NCBI GenBank assembly: GCA_937958985.1
Contig: CALGLV010000005.1
Location: forward strand, 1-64,000
Source: an uncultured Aquimarina sp.
Lineage (GTDB): Bacteria > Bacteroidota > Bacteroidia > Flavobacteriales > Flavobacteriaceae
DNA length: 64,000 nt
Direction: 5' to 3'
Both the position numbers and the translations under genes were made by a program. This document shows, one piece after another, positions 1 to 9,440 of this stretch. Each line of letters starts with the position of its first letter. Within the stretch, counting starts at the first letter, position 1. The notes beneath the pieces were generated by a model, which had not been told where the DNA came from, searched no databases, and saw only the letters and a list, made by a program, of their open reading frames with translations.

Positions 1-2201
1 AATACTCCAAACCCAAAGAATAATACGGTAGAGGTGTAAAACATACTTAAGCCCGTTTCTCGTAACGAGGCAATGGTAGCTTTAACTACATCCCCGCCTT
101 TACTAGTTAACTCTTGTCGGTATTTAGCTAAAAAGTGAATAGTATCGTCCACAGAAATTCCGAAAGCAATACTAAAAACTAAAATAGTGGAAGGTTTAAT
201 AGGAACGCCAGCATACCCCATAATACCACCAGTAATTAATAGCGGTAATAAGTTTGGGAGTAACGATACCAAAACCATTCGCCAAGATTTAAACATATAT
301 AGCATAATCACTATAATTAGTGCTACAGCTAATAATAAAGACTGTACTAAATTTTTAACTAAATAATCGGTTCCTTTTTGAAAAATTAACGCCCTACCGG
401 TAAGGGTAACCTCATAACGTTCGCTAGGAAAAATTTCTTCTATTTTGGGTAAGAGTGAAGCTTCAATTTTCTCCATCTTATCGGTACCAACATCTTTCAT
501 AAAAGTTGAAATACGTGCGTACTGACCTGTAGCATCTACATAAGAAGATAATAAATTTTTATTCCCTTTTTCAAGTGTTTTAAAATAAGGAAACATAAAA
601 TTACGCTCTTGCTTAGTAGGAAGCTCATAGTATTTTGGATTTCCGTTATAAAAAGCTTGTTTTGCGAATTTTACAATATTAACTACAGATTTTGTTTCCG
701 AAAGCTCGGGGTAAGAAGCTATGGTTGTGTTTAATTGCTCCATACGTTTTAAGGTAGAAAGCTTGTAAATCCCTTTAGGCTTCTTGCTATCAATCATTAT
801 TTCCAAAGGCATAATTCCATCAAACTCATCTTCAAAAAACAAAATGTCTTTATAAAATTCTTCTTTTTTAGACATTTCTTCCAATAAACTACCAGAAACC
901 TTTATTTTATTCATACCAATAATACTTAGCACAAGTATTATAAAAGTAGCGATGTAAATTAGTTTACGCTGAGTAGTTACCATGGTAATCATCCAATTTA
1001 CTAAACCATCAACCCAACGCCTGTCTAGGTGCTTTAAATGACGCTTTTTAGGCAAAGGCATTACACTATACAACAGCGGTATTACTAAAATGGTTAAGAG
1101 AAATAACCCCATAATGCATACCGATGCAATGGTACCAAATTCTACTAAAAGAGAATTGGAGGTTAGTATAAATGTTGCAAACCCCATAGCTGTGGTTACA
1201 TTGGTCATTAATGTAGCATAGCCCACTTTGCTAATCATTAACTGCAAGGCAGGAAGTTTTTCTCCTGTTTTTCGTATTTCTTGCTGGTATTTATTAATTA
1301 AGAAAATACAATTAGGAATTCCAATTACAATTACAAGAGGAGGGATTATGGCAGTAAGTACGGTAATTTCAAAATGAAACAATCCTATAAAACCGAAAGC
1401 CCACATTACACCAATAACTACGGTAATCATTGATATTACTGTAGCGCGTACCGATCGAAAGAAGAAAAAGAACAAACCAGAGGTTATTAACAAAGCCGCT
1501 CCTAAAAACAACTTCATTTCATCAAAAATATTCTTCGAGTTCATGGTACGGATGTACGGCATCCCCGAAATTTTTAAATCAATATTCTGATTTTTTTCAA
1601 AATCCTTAAGCAAAGGATTTAGTTTTTTTAAAATAAAATCTCTTCGACCTCTAGTATTTACAACGTCTTGACGAATATAAAGTGCCGATTGGATGGTGTT
1701 TTTAGAGTTGCTGTAAATAAGTCCTTTGTAAAAAGGAAGTTCATTTAAAAGCTTGTTTTTATAGTAATCAATATCTTTTTGGCTGAAATTTTCAACCGTT
1801 GTAATTGGTTTTAAAGTAAAAGATTTAGGGTCTTCTAAACGTGTTAGTTCTTTTATCTCAGAAAAGGAAACCACAAAATCAACTTCATTAAAAGTATCAA
1901 TTTGTTTATTTAATTTATGCCAGGCATTAAATTTTTCAGGAGTATAAATGGAGGCATCGTCAATAGCCATAACAATTACAACTCCTTCTTCTCCGAACTT
2001 GTCTAAAAATTTACGGTACTCTACGTTAATTTCGTGTTTGTCGGGTAGTAAATTTGCTTCAGTAAAAGAAAAACCTATATTTTTCCATTGACTAATTAAA
2101 CCAACAGTTATTAGTACTAAGAATAAAGAAACAGCGATTTTATTGGTTAAGATAAGTTTAGCAAAGCTTTGCCAAAATTTACTAATATGACGTTTTTTCA
2201 A
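1..2201 (-). CDS. RND/MMPL-superfamily permease with sterol-sensing-type membrane domain (3' end outside window)
   Basis: Translating the minus strand from 2201 to the window edge gives about 733 residues without a stop. There is an N-terminal membrane helix, a large extracytoplasmic loop, a multi-helix block, a second loop and a second helical block, which is the duplicated RND/MMPL plan. The helix motif GISVDDTIHFLAKYRQE in the second half and GIPNCIFLINKYQQE in the first half are the paired motifs of Patched/MMPL-like transporters. The start is taken as TTG (2199-2201, minus): the frame has a TAA seven codons upstream and no ATG between. Bacteroidota homologues are usually about 770-800 residues, so only a short C-terminal piece is missing. 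The substrate is unknown; export of lipids, hopanoids or drugs is possible from the family only. Confidence 0.85.
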   Translation of the reverse strand, partial: MKKRHISKFWQSFAKLILTNKIAVSLFLVLITVGLISQWKNIGFSFTEANLLPDKHEINVEYRKFLDKFGEEGVVIVMAIDDASIYTPEKFNAWHKLNKQIDTFNEVDFVVSFSEIKELTRLEDPKSFTLKPITTVENFSQKDIDYYKNKLLNELPFYKGLIYSNSKNTIQSALYIRQDVVNTRGRRDFILKKLNPLLKDFEKNQNIDLKISGMPYIRTMNSKNIFDEMKLFLGAALLITSGLFFFFFRSVRATVISMITVVIGVMWAFGFIGLFHFEITVLTAIIPPLVIVIGIPNCIFLINKYQQEIRKTGEKLPALQLMISKVGYATLMTNVTTAMGFATFILTSNSLLVEFGTIASVCIMGLFLLTILVIPLLYSVMPLPKKRHLKHLDRRWVDGLVNWMITMVTTQRKLIYIATFIILVLSIIGMNKIKVSGSLLEEMSKKEEFYKDILFFEDEFDGIMPLEIMIDSKKPKGIYKLSTLKRMEQLNTTIASYPELSETKSVVNIVKFAKQAFYNGNPKYYELPTKQERNFMFPYFKTLEKGNKNLLSSYVDATGQYARISTFMKDVGTDKMEKIEASLLPKIEEIFPSERYEVTLTGRALIFQKGTDYLVKNLVQSLLLAVALIIVIMLYMFKSWRMVLVSLLPNLLPLLITGGIMGYAGVPIKPSTILVFSIAFGISVDDTIHFLAKYRQELTSKGGDVVKATIASLRETGLSMFYTSTVLFFGFGV

Positions 2202-2295
2202 TGTTGATTTATTGTGTAGTTAGTATCGGTGATTTTAATTAAGCTAAAATTTATTGCATTGATTAAAAAAAACAACATAGTTTAAAAATGAATAC

Positions 2296-2325
2296 AAAAA
2301 AAGCAACGCTTTATGGCGCTGCTTA
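2296..2325 (-). terminator. Rho-independent terminator after frr
   Basis: Read on the minus strand, AGCAGCGC and GCGTTGCT form an 8-bp stem with one G-U pair and a 6-nt loop, followed by a run of T. On the plus strand the wobble becomes an A-C mismatch, so the element points leftward and ends the pyrH-frr transcript. Confidence 0.8.
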
Positions 2326-2344
2326 AATCATTACTGACGTTTAA

Positions 2345-2908
2345 TTAAACCGTCATTATTTCTTTTTCTTTAATAGAAAGTAGCTCATCAATTTTTTTGA
2401 TGTGCGTATCTGTTAAGTTTTGAATATCCGTTTCTGTATTTTTAGCTAAATCTTCAGAAAGACCTTCTTTTTCTAATTTTTTGATTTCATTATTGGCACT
2501 TTTTCGATCATTACGAACACCAATTTTACTTTCTTCAGCCTCTGCTTTTGCTTGTTTCGCTAATTCTCTTCGGCGTTCCTCGGTAAGTGGTGGTACACTA
2601 ATGATAACAAAATCACCATTATTCATAGGATTAAAACCCAAATTGGCATTCATAATACCTTTTTCAATTTCCTGCATCATGGATTTTTCAAAAGGCTGAA
2701 TGGTAATGGTACGCGCATCGGGCGTAGCCACATTTCCAACTTGGTTCAAGGGAGTTTGAGAACCGTAATAATTTACAGTTACACTTCCTAACATTGCAGG
2801 CGAAGCTTTACCAGCTCTAATATTTGAAAATTGCTTTTCTAAATGAGTTATAGCACCAGACATTGATTCTTTAGTGCTGTCTAATATAAAATCTAATTCT
2901 TCGTTCAT
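2345..2908 (-). CDS. frr: Ribosome recycling factor
   Basis: This 187-residue protein has the family's usual length and landmarks: RAGKASPAML near residue 31, the ISVPPLTEERRREL hinge and the KIGVRNDRK stretch of domain I. RRF acts with EF-G to split the post-termination ribosome. It lies 45 bp downstream of pyrH on the same strand, the common pyrH-frr arrangement, and is closed by a hairpin terminator at 2296-2325. No unusual features. Confidence 0.97.
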   Translation of the reverse strand: MNEELDFILDSTKESMSGAITHLEKQFSNIRAGKASPAMLGSVTVNYYGSQTPLNQVGNVATPDARTITIQPFEKSMMQEIEKGIMNANLGFNPMNNGDFVIISVPPLTEERRRELAKQAKAEAEESKIGVRNDRKSANNEIKKLEKEGLSEDLAKNTETDIQNLTDTHIKKIDELLSIKEKEIMTV

Positions 2909-2953
2909 TATGGTAATTATAGATGGAATAATTGATCAAAAATTATACCCTAA

Positions 2954-3661
2954 TTATACATTTACTGTAGTACCTATTGTTTCTCCTTTGACTAATTTTA
3001 ATAAATTACCCTTAGTATTCATGTCAAATACAATAATTGGCAATTCATTTTCTTGGCTTAAAGTAAAAGCGGTTGTATCCATTACTTTTAATCCTTTTTT
3101 CAAAACCTCGTCAAAACTAATAGTGTCAAATTTAGTAGCTGACGCATCTTTTTCTGGGTCAGCAGTGTAAATTCCGTCTACGCGCGTACCTTTTAAAATA
3201 ACGTCTGCCTTTATTTCTATAGCTCTTAATACAGCCGCAGAATCGGTAGTGAAGTAAGGATTTCCTGTACCTCCTCCAAAAATTACTACACGTCCTTTTT
3301 CTAAGTGGCGAATAGCTCTTCTACGAATAAAAGGTTCGGCAACTTCATCAACTTGTATTGCCGATTGTAAACGTGTTTTCATACCAGCATCTTCCATAGC
3401 ACCTTGTAAAGCCAAACCGTTAATAACGGTTGCTAACATTCCCATATGGTCGCCTTGTACACGATCCATTCCTTTGCTAGCGCCTGCAACACCTCTAAAT
3501 ATATTACCGCCACCAATAACAATAGCGACTTCAATACCTAAATCGGTGATTTCTTTTACTTGTTGTGCGTATTCAGACAAACGAATAGGATCGATTCCAT
3601 ATTGTAAATCACCCATCAAAGCTTCGCCTGAAAGTTTTAAAAGTATTCTGTTGTACTTCAT
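2954..3661 (-). CDS. pyrH: UMP kinase
   Basis: At 235 residues this has the amino-acid-kinase fold motifs of bacterial UMP kinase: KLSGEAL at the N-terminus, GGGNIFRG, the [16 protein letters not shown] segment, and [15 protein letters not shown] followed by [13 protein letters not shown]. It phosphorylates UMP to UDP with ATP in pyrimidine nucleotide synthesis. It is the first gene of a pyrH-frr unit, and a TATATTTG box sits 24 bp upstream. No tsf gene precedes it here, although tsf-pyrH is a common pairing in other phyla. Confidence 0.97.
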   Translation of the reverse strand: MKYNRILLKLSGEALMGDLQYGIDPIRLSEYAQQVKEITDLGIEVAIVIGGGNIFRGVAGASKGMDRVQGDHMGMLATVINGLALQGAMEDAGMKTRLQSAIQVDEVAEPFIRRRAIRHLEKGRVVIFGGGTGNPYFTTDSAAVLRAIEIKADVILKGTRVDGIYTADPEKDASATKFDTISFDEVLKKGLKVMDTTAFTLSQENELPIIVFDMNTKGNLLKLVKGETIGTTVNV

Positions 3662-3992
3662 ATGTTTTTTGGAAATAAGTAATACAAATATAATGATATT
3701 AGTGAATTTTCTGTAGTTTACTAAAGTTTCTTCGAAATGAAATTATAAGGTTTTGTAATCTCTTGGGTTTTAAAAATGAGTTGTTAGTAGCTTAGGTTTT
3801 AAAATCACTAGTATTCAAGGGTTACAGAAATAGTTTTAGTGTTTACTAAAAGCAAGTATAATTATTACTTTTTAACGTAAATAAGTTCATTTAAAGTTGA
3901 GGATTATTACACTTAACTGCCATATTTAATTATATTTATACGTTATTAAATTAGAGTCCCCTTATTACGAATTAGACCTACATAGATTAAAG
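3662..3992. other. 331-bp divergent intergenic region between pyrH and the lytic transglycosylase
   Basis: No ORF of useful length, RNA gene or repeat is apparent. It holds the pyrH promoter box (3685-3692, minus) and, for the rightward gene, a weaker TATATTTA at 3931-3938 that differs from TAnnTTTG in the last base. Confidence 0.6.
3685..3692 (-). promoter_or_regulatory. Promoter -7 box of pyrH
   Basis: On the minus strand this reads TATATTTG, an exact match to the Bacteroidota -7 consensus TAnnTTTG, 24 bp before the pyrH ATG. No clear TTG -33 box is visible at the expected distance. Confidence 0.6.
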
Positions 3993-4919
3993 ATGACTGT
4001 ACCTCAAAAAATATTAACTATAATTGGAATAGCTACATTAAGTAGCTTTTTTATATATGCTATTCAATCAGAAACTAGCCATACTGTTAGCGCAGAAACG
4101 GTAACAGAAAATGATTATAACGTGTATGCATTGGACATGCCATCGGGATTAAATTTTTCGGGGGAACCCGTTCCTTTAGATCAGCCAGATGTATACGAGC
4201 GTATGGATAGAGAGTTGTTGGTAAATACCTATTGGCAATCAAATGGCTTGTTACTTGTTAAAAGGGCAAATAAATATTTTCCTATAATAGAACCTATACT
4301 TAGGCAATACAATGTTCCTGACGATTTTAAATATTTAGCGGTTATAGAGAGTGGTTTAACGCAAGCAGTATCGAGTGCTAGGGCAGTAGGTTTTTGGCAA
4401 ATTTTAAAAAATACGGCTAAAGAATTAGGGTTAGAGGTTAATAGTAATGTAGATGAACGTTACCATATAGAAAAAGCAACTCATGCAGCTTGTAAGTACC
4501 TATTAAAATCAAAAGAAAAATTTGGATCGTGGACATTAGCGGCTGCAGCTTACAATGCCGGAAACGGAGGAATTAACAAACGCTTAAATGAACAAAAAGT
4601 AAATAATTATTACGATTTATTATTAGGGCAAGAAACAGGAAGGTATGTATTTCGAATTATAGCTATAAAACAAATACTAACACATACAAAAGATCATGGG
4701 TTTAATTACAAGCCGAAGCATTTGTATAATTTAAGACCAACTTATAAAGTAGAGGTAGATTCCGCAGTAGCTAGTTTTCCTAACTTTGCTAGGCGTTTTG
4801 GAATTACTTATAAAGAGTTAAAGTTATACAATCCGTGGTTACGCGAACAGCATTTAAATAATGCAAGTCGTAAAAAGTATATAGTTAAAATACCCAAACA
4901 AAAAGTGGGTAACGAGTAA
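3993..4919 (+). CDS. Membrane-anchored lytic transglycosylase (MltD/SLT type) with LysM-like C-terminus
   Basis: The 308-residue protein begins with a hydrophobic helix (about residues 7-24) that exports or anchors it. The SLT domain carries the catalytic glutamate in the motif VIESGL (E119), then ARAVGFWQI and AAYNAGNGGI, all hallmarks of family 1 lytic transglycosylases that cleave peptidoglycan to 1,6-anhydro-MurNAc ends. The tail (about residues 262-304) looks like a single LysM-like unit. It stands alone on the plus strand, 39 bp before a small membrane protein. The exact subfamily is inferred. Confidence 0.88.
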   Translation: MTVPQKILTIIGIATLSSFFIYAIQSETSHTVSAETVTENDYNVYALDMPSGLNFSGEPVPLDQPDVYERMDRELLVNTYWQSNGLLLVKRANKYFPIIEPILRQYNVPDDFKYLAVIESGLTQAVSSARAVGFWQILKNTAKELGLEVNSNVDERYHIEKATHAACKYLLKSKEKFGSWTLAAAAYNAGNGGINKRLNEQKVNNYYDLLLGQETGRYVFRIIAIKQILTHTKDHGFNYKPKHLYNLRPTYKVEVDSAVASFPNFARRFGITYKELKLYNPWLREQHLNNASRKKYIVKIPKQKVGNE

Positions 4920-4958
4920 AAAAAACAAAGTAGACTTTTCGTTTTAAAAGTTTAAGTA

Positions 4959-5480
4959 GTGTTTGAGGATTTAGAGTTTTTCTTTAGAAAAAAATTCAAG
5001 AAGAAATTTATAATAATTGCTTCAGTACCTGTTTGTTTATCGTTATTGTATTTAATAGAAATAACGTTAATCCCAGGGTTTGAAGTTAATGATCAAATTA
5101 CGGGTATTCGTAAAATTACAATTAGTAGTAATAATGGCGCGTATAGGACATCTAGAAATATGGGGTATCGGCATTATACCGAAAAAGAATATAAATTTTC
5201 AACATTAAGTAAACGAATAGGATTTAAAAATGTTGAAATGACGGTGTCTCCAATAACTCAAACGGTTAAAAGAGTAAGCATTAATGGTAGTCCAGTAAAA
5301 ATAAGTTCAGGCTTTAAAGGCACAAATAAAGTGCTTTTAATTATTGTAAACTGCGTTTTGATTTTATCTATAGCGTATGCTTTGTTGATTCGTCAAATAA
5401 GTGATAACGCCAGACTAAATTTAATATTTTTGAATTTATTTCTATTAATGGTTTGGCTATATATTTTAGTATTACTGTAA
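4959..5480 (+). CDS. Uncharacterised 173-residue integral membrane protein
   Basis: I do not recognise a family. A GTG codon at 4959 starts an ORF with a basic N-terminus (KKFKKKF) followed by a helix at about residues 19-36, a soluble loop of about 90 residues, and two helices near 127-147 and 153-172. The loop has no cysteine or evident catalytic motif. It begins 39 bp after the transglycosylase gene and may be co-transcribed with it. The translation start is uncertain because no ATG lies near the first helix. Confidence 0.7.
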   Translation: MFEDLEFFFRKKFKKKFIIIASVPVCLSLLYLIEITLIPGFEVNDQITGIRKITISSNNGAYRTSRNMGYRHYTEKEYKFSTLSKRIGFKNVEMTVSPITQTVKRVSINGSPVKISSGFKGTNKVLLIIVNCVLILSIAYALLIRQISDNARLNLIFLNLFLLMVWLYILVLL

Positions 5481-5507
5481 AAATAACACTATCAAAAATA
5501 GGTCAAA

Positions 5508-6032
5508 TTAATTCCACTGTTCGTTAAAACCTAAGTCTTCATAATCGTTGATGTCTAAATGATCTTCTTGTCCAAAATCATCATCAAATTCATCTCCTAA
5601 ATCAATTTCAGATTCAAAAGCCTTATCAGGAGCACTATCGGGTAATTCTCCGTGCGAAAACATCAAATTAGGATATTCTTGTCCCGCTTCTGGCTGTGCA
5701 ATATCAGCAAGTTCTACCATAAAGGTCCACATACTTAAAAAATCGTACACGTAAATTAACCGTGTTTGGTTTTTATGTGTTACTTTTTCTAATAGGTTTT
5801 CATGCATTAAGCGAACTTCTGTATCACCATCACTCATGTCGAAAAGCGAAATTTCTTCACCTTGTCCCCATTCATCATCACTTATGTAGAAGGAAGCCAT
5901 TTCTGATCCGTCAAACCCAAAAGATTGCGTAATAGCATTATGAAAATCTTCTAAAGATGCCGTTTGGTCAATTTCAATATCCCTAAAAACATCTTCTACG
6001 GTATCTAAAATAATTCTAAATCTATAAATCAT
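5508..6032 (-). CDS. Plasmid pRiA4b ORF-3-like family protein
   Basis: The first ~110 residues match the pRiA4b ORF-3/IS1096 TnpR-like fold as I recall it: MIYRFRIILDTVEDVFRDIEI, a FHNAITQSFGFDG segment, and YVYDFLSMWTFMVEL. The remaining ~60 residues are strongly acidic and end in NEQWN. The name comes from a plasmid and transposon context, but chromosomal copies are widespread in flavobacteria and nothing mobile is nearby. The biochemical function is unknown. It is transcribed divergently from the PhnA-like gene, and each has its own TAnnTTTG box. Confidence 0.8.
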   Translation of the reverse strand: MIYRFRIILDTVEDVFRDIEIDQTASLEDFHNAITQSFGFDGSEMASFYISDDEWGQGEEISLFDMSDGDTEVRLMHENLLEKVTHKNQTRLIYVYDFLSMWTFMVELADIAQPEAGQEYPNLMFSHGELPDSAPDKAFESEIDLGDEFDDDFGQEDHLDINDYEDLGFNEQWN

Positions 6033-6060
6033 AACGCTAGCTTCTAAATATTAGAGAAAT

Positions 6061-6068
6061 CAAAGATA
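6061..6068 (-). promoter_or_regulatory. Promoter -7 box for the pRiA4b ORF-3-like gene
   Basis: The minus strand reads TATCTTTG, an exact TAnnTTTG match, 29 bp upstream of the ATG at 6032. Confidence 0.6.
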
Positions 6069-6101
6069 CAACCAAGTTCCAAATATTTAAACGAATCTGA
6101 C

Positions 6102-6109
6102 TACATTTG
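6102..6109 (+). promoter_or_regulatory. Promoter -7 box for the PhnA-like gene
   Basis: TACATTTG followed by CG, an exact TAnnTTTG match, 20 bp before the ATG at 6129. It lies back to back with the box at 6061-6068. Confidence 0.65.
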
Positions 6110-6128
6110 CGACAAACAGGACAAAATA

Positions 6129-6710
6129 ATGAGTTTCGAAAGAGAATTACGTAAGCGAAGTAACGAAAGTTGCGAATTATGTACAAGTACTGAACATTTG
6201 AATGTTTATGAGGTAAAGCCTTTCGGCAAGAAAGCTACCTTAAAGGAAAGCTTGTATGCGTGTAGCAATTGTGTTACTCAAATTGAAGATCTTGAGCAAA
6301 TGGATGCCAACCATTGGCGCTGTTTAAACGATAGTATGTGGAGTGAATATCCAGCAATACAAGTAATTGCATGGAGAATGTTAACTCGATTGAAAAATGA
6401 AGGTTGGCCACAAGATTTGTTAGATATGTTGTATTTAGAAGAGGAAACTTTAGAATGGGCAAAAGCAACGGGTGAGGGAGAAGATGCTGAAGATAAAGTG
6501 ATTCACAGAGATAGTAATGGTGTAATTATTGAAGCAGGCGATAGTGTGGTTTTAATAAAAGATTTACCTGTAAAAGGATCTAGTATGATTGCCAAGCGAG
6601 GTACTGCGGTACGTAGGGTTTCTTTAGATCATGAAAATGCTGAATATATCGAAGGTAAAGTTGACGGACAGCAAATAGTAATTATCACTAAATATGTGAA
6701 AAAGCTTTAA
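6129..6710 (+). CDS. PhnA/YjdM-like zinc-ribbon protein
   Basis: The 193-residue protein has two N-terminal CxxC pairs (CELC near residue 16 and CSNC near residue 46) forming a small zinc ribbon. The C-terminal ~70 residues (DSNGVIIEAGDSVVLIKDL through TKYVKKL) are the SH3-like PhnA C-terminal domain. Despite the name, PhnA/YjdM proteins are not established phosphonate-pathway enzymes. It starts a short rightward group with the 57-residue basic protein and the YchJ-like gene. Confidence 0.88.
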   Translation: MSFERELRKRSNESCELCTSTEHLNVYEVKPFGKKATLKESLYACSNCVTQIEDLEQMDANHWRCLNDSMWSEYPAIQVIAWRMLTRLKNEGWPQDLLDMLYLEEETLEWAKATGEGEDAEDKVIHRDSNGVIIEAGDSVVLIKDLPVKGSSMIAKRGTAVRRVSLDHENAEYIEGKVDGQQIVIITKYVKKL

Positions 6711-6734
6711 AACGTTAATTAAGTAGCACTAAAA

Positions 6735-6908
6735 ATGGCAAAATCAGGAAGTCCAAAAAACACCAAAAACAAAGCATTGCATAGCAAGCTTATGGGCCGT
6801 AAAAAACGTAAAAAAGTTAAGGACAAGGATAAAAATAAAGACAGACTTAAGGAAATCACTCGTAAGTTTCAAGAACAATCGTTGCCAAAATCTAATGAAG
6901 ATGAGTAG
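6735..6908 (+). CDS. 57-residue very basic small protein
   Basis: ATG at 6735 opens 57 codons ending in TAG at 6906-6908. The N-terminal two thirds are dense in lysine and arginine (for example KLMGRKKRKKVKDKDKNKD), and the tail is acidic (SNEDE). It sits 24 bp after the PhnA-like gene and overlaps the next gene start by 14 bp, an arrangement expected of translationally coupled genes. I do not recognise the family; the composition suggests RNA or ribosome binding, but that is only inference. Confidence 0.7.
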   Translation: MAKSGSPKNTKNKALHSKLMGRKKRKKVKDKDKNKDRLKEITRKFQEQSLPKSNEDE

Positions 6909-7296
6909 TAAATGTCCTTGCGGTTCTGATAAAAAATATGAGAGCTGTTGTGAAATAGCACATAAAAATATAAAAACAGTCGCTTCCGCAGAAGCGTTGA
7001 TGCGCTCAAGGTATAGCGCTTTCGCGAAAGCAGATATTGATTATTTATTACAAAGTTGGTCTTCTAAAACAAGAGACAATAGTAAGCGTTTTAGGAAAGA
7101 ATTATTAGACTGGACAACTTCAGTAGAATGGATTAAATTAAAAATTGTAAGCACTACCAAAGGCACGGGGCATTTTGCTACAGGTACCGTATCCTTCGAA
7201 GCCTATTATTTAGAAAATGGGATCATGGAATGTATTTCTGAAAACTCGTTTTTTGAAAAAGAAAAGGAGTATTGGGTGTATGTAAACGCATTATAA
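6895..7296 (+). CDS. YchJ/UPF0225-family SEC-C motif protein
   Basis: An N-terminal SEC-C zinc motif (CPCGSDKKYESCC) is followed by the YchJ domain with ALMRSRYSAFAKADIDYLLQSW and an aromatic C-terminus. The total is 133 residues from ATG 6895; a second ATG at 6901 gives MSSKCPCGS, which resembles related proteins more closely, so the true start may be 6901. SEC-C motifs bind zinc and often contact the SecB/ribosome system. The specific function of YchJ is unknown. Confidence 0.88.
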   Translation: MKMSSKCPCGSDKKYESCCEIAHKNIKTVASAEALMRSRYSAFAKADIDYLLQSWSSKTRDNSKRFRKELLDWTTSVEWIKLKIVSTTKGTGHFATGTVSFEAYYLENGIMECISENSFFEKEKEYWVYVNAL

Positions 7297-7574
7297 ATTC
7301 GGTTTTTTTAAGCTAAAATTGCTAAGATTAATTATTTCAAATCACCTTTTTTAGAATTCACTTGCAAAATTATAGAGCACTCCATACATCGCTCAAAGGG
7401 TATGTAATTATAAAGTCGCCAAATACTTTTAGCGATTCCCTCCAATTAGGTAGGTAATATTCGGGTTTTATCACTTAAAATACGTCTTTTTTAAAACTCT
7501 TAATAACTTTAAGAAACAGTGCTTTCAAAATTGACGATAAGCTTTTATATTAGCAAGTATCCAAAACTTTTTCT

Positions 7575-9434
7575 ATGAGTACTGAAGCTTTATATACCGA
7601 AGACAATATACGTTCACTAGACTGGAAAGAGCATATTCGTATGCGACCAGGAATGTATATAGGTAAGCTAGGCGATGGCTCGTCTGCCGATGATGGTATT
7701 TATATTTTAATAAAAGAAGTACTCGACAATTCTATTGACGAATTTGTTATGGGTACTGGTAAAACTATTGAAATAAGTATTCAAGGTGAAAAAGTTACCG
7801 TTAGAGATTACGGTCGAGGAATTCCTTTAGGGAAAGTTGTAGACGTAGTTTCTAAAATGAATACCGGAGGAAAATACGACTCCCGAGCTTTTAAAAAATC
7901 GGTAGGACTTAACGGTGTAGGTACTAAAGCGGTAAACGCATTGTCTGCTTTTTTTAGAGTAGAGTCTACCCGTGATGGTAAGTCCGCTTCCGCAGAATTT
8001 TCAAAAGGAGAATTAACTAACGAAGAATTTTTAGAAGAAACTTCACGCAGAAAAGGAACAAAAGTTTCGTTTGTAGCCGATGAAACTATTTTCAAGAATT
8101 ACAAGTACCGTATGGAGTATGTGGCTAAAATGCTCAAAAACTACGTGTACTTAAATCCAGGGCTTACTATAATTTTTAATGGTGAAAAGTTTTATTCTGA
8201 AAATGGACTTAAAGACCTGTTATCGGATAGTATTATTGATACCGATAGGCTTTATCCCATAATTCACTTACGTGGAGAAGATATAGAAGTAGCAATTACG
8301 CATAGTCGCACCCAATACTCCGAAGAATACCACTCGTTTGTGAACGGACAAAATACCACACAAGGAGGTACGCATTTAGCCGCTTTTAGAGAGGCTGTTG
8401 TAAAAACCATTAGAGAATACTATGGTAAAAGTTATGAAGCTAGTGATATAAGAAAATCAATAGTTGCAGCAGTTAGTATAAAAGTAATGGAGCCTGTTTT
8501 TGAAAGTCAAACCAAAACAAAATTAGGGTCTACCGACATGGGAGGAGACTTGCCAACGGTTCGAACCCATATAAATGATTTTGTAAAAACATATTTAGAT
8601 AATTTTCTTCATAAAAATAGTGATGTCGCCGAAGCATTACAACGTAAGATTTTACAAGCCGAGCGCGAACGTAAAGAACTTTCTGGAATCAGAAAACTAG
8701 CAAAGGATCGTGCTAAAAAAGCAAGTTTACACAATAAAAAATTACGCGATTGTCGAGTACATCTTGGCGATGCTAAAAACCCTCGTAACTTAGAGAGTAC
8801 ACTGTTTATTACCGAGGGAGATTCAGCAAGTGGATCTATAACCAAATCGAGAGATGTAAATACCCAAGCCGTTTTTAGCCTTAGAGGGAAGCCGTTGAAT
8901 TGTTACAACATGAGCAAAAAAATTGTTTATGAAAATGAGGAATTCAATTTATTGCAAGCAGCATTAAATATAGAAGAGTCCATGGAGGACCTTCGTTATA
9001 ATAATATTGTAATCGCTACAGATGCCGATGTCGATGGAATGCATATTCGTTTATTGCTAATTACCTTTTTTCTTCAGTTTTTTCCAGAATTAATTAAGGA
9101 AGGGCATATTTACATACTGCAAACTCCATTATTTCGTGTACGGAATAAAAAAGAAACTATTTATTGTTATTCCGAACAAGAACGAATTGATGCAATTAAT
9201 AAATTAGGAACTAAGCCAGAAATCACTCGATTTAAAGGACTTGGAGAGATCTCACCTGATGAATTTGTTCACTTTATAGGGGAAGATATTCGTTTAGACC
9301 CTTTGATGCTTGATAAGGACAAGTCGATAGAAGAGCTTTTAGAATTCTATATGGGTAAGAATACACCTGATAGACAAAAGTTTATTATCAATAATTTGCG
9401 AGTAGAGTTAGATAAAATTGAAGAAGCGGTATAA
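7575..9434 (+). CDS. parE: DNA topoisomerase IV subunit B
   Basis: The 619-residue GHKL ATPase and TOPRIM subunit of a type IIA topoisomerase. Visible motifs are RPGMYIG, DNSIDEF, DYGRGIP and [14 protein letters not shown] in the ATPase domain; the catalytic TOPRIM glutamate in EGDSASG (E414); the metal-binding TDADVDGMH; and RFKGLGE. The length lacks the insert of proteobacterial GyrB, and it is paired with parC 6 bp downstream, so I call it ParE rather than GyrB. The pair should decatenate replicated chromosomes. A weak TATATTAG box lies at 7546-7553. Confidence 0.93.
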   Translation: MSTEALYTEDNIRSLDWKEHIRMRPGMYIGKLGDGSSADDGIYILIKEVLDNSIDEFVMGTGKTIEISIQGEKVTVRDYGRGIPLGKVVDVVSKMNTGGKYDSRAFKKSVGLNGVGTKAVNALSAFFRVESTRDGKSASAEFSKGELTNEEFLEETSRRKGTKVSFVADETIFKNYKYRMEYVAKMLKNYVYLNPGLTIIFNGEKFYSENGLKDLLSDSIIDTDRLYPIIHLRGEDIEVAITHSRTQYSEEYHSFVNGQNTTQGGTHLAAFREAVVKTIREYYGKSYEASDIRKSIVAAVSIKVMEPVFESQTKTKLGSTDMGGDLPTVRTHINDFVKTYLDNFLHKNSDVAEALQRKILQAERERKELSGIRKLAKDRAKKASLHNKKLRDCRVHLGDAKNPRNLESTLFITEGDSASGSITKSRDVNTQAVFSLRGKPLNCYNMSKKIVYENEEFNLLQAALNIEESMEDLRYNNIVIATDADVDGMHIRLLLITFFLQFFPELIKEGHIYILQTPLFRVRNKKETIYCYSEQERIDAINKLGTKPEITRFKGLGEISPDEFVHFIGEDIRLDPLMLDKDKSIEELLEFYMGKNTPDRQKFIINNLRVELDKIEEAV

Positions 9435-9440
9435 GTTACT

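Noticed and set aside
5508-6032. Remnant of a plasmid or transposon because of the pRiA4b/IS1096-like domain
   Set aside because: There are no inverted repeats, transposase or base-composition change, and both flanking genes have ordinary promoters.
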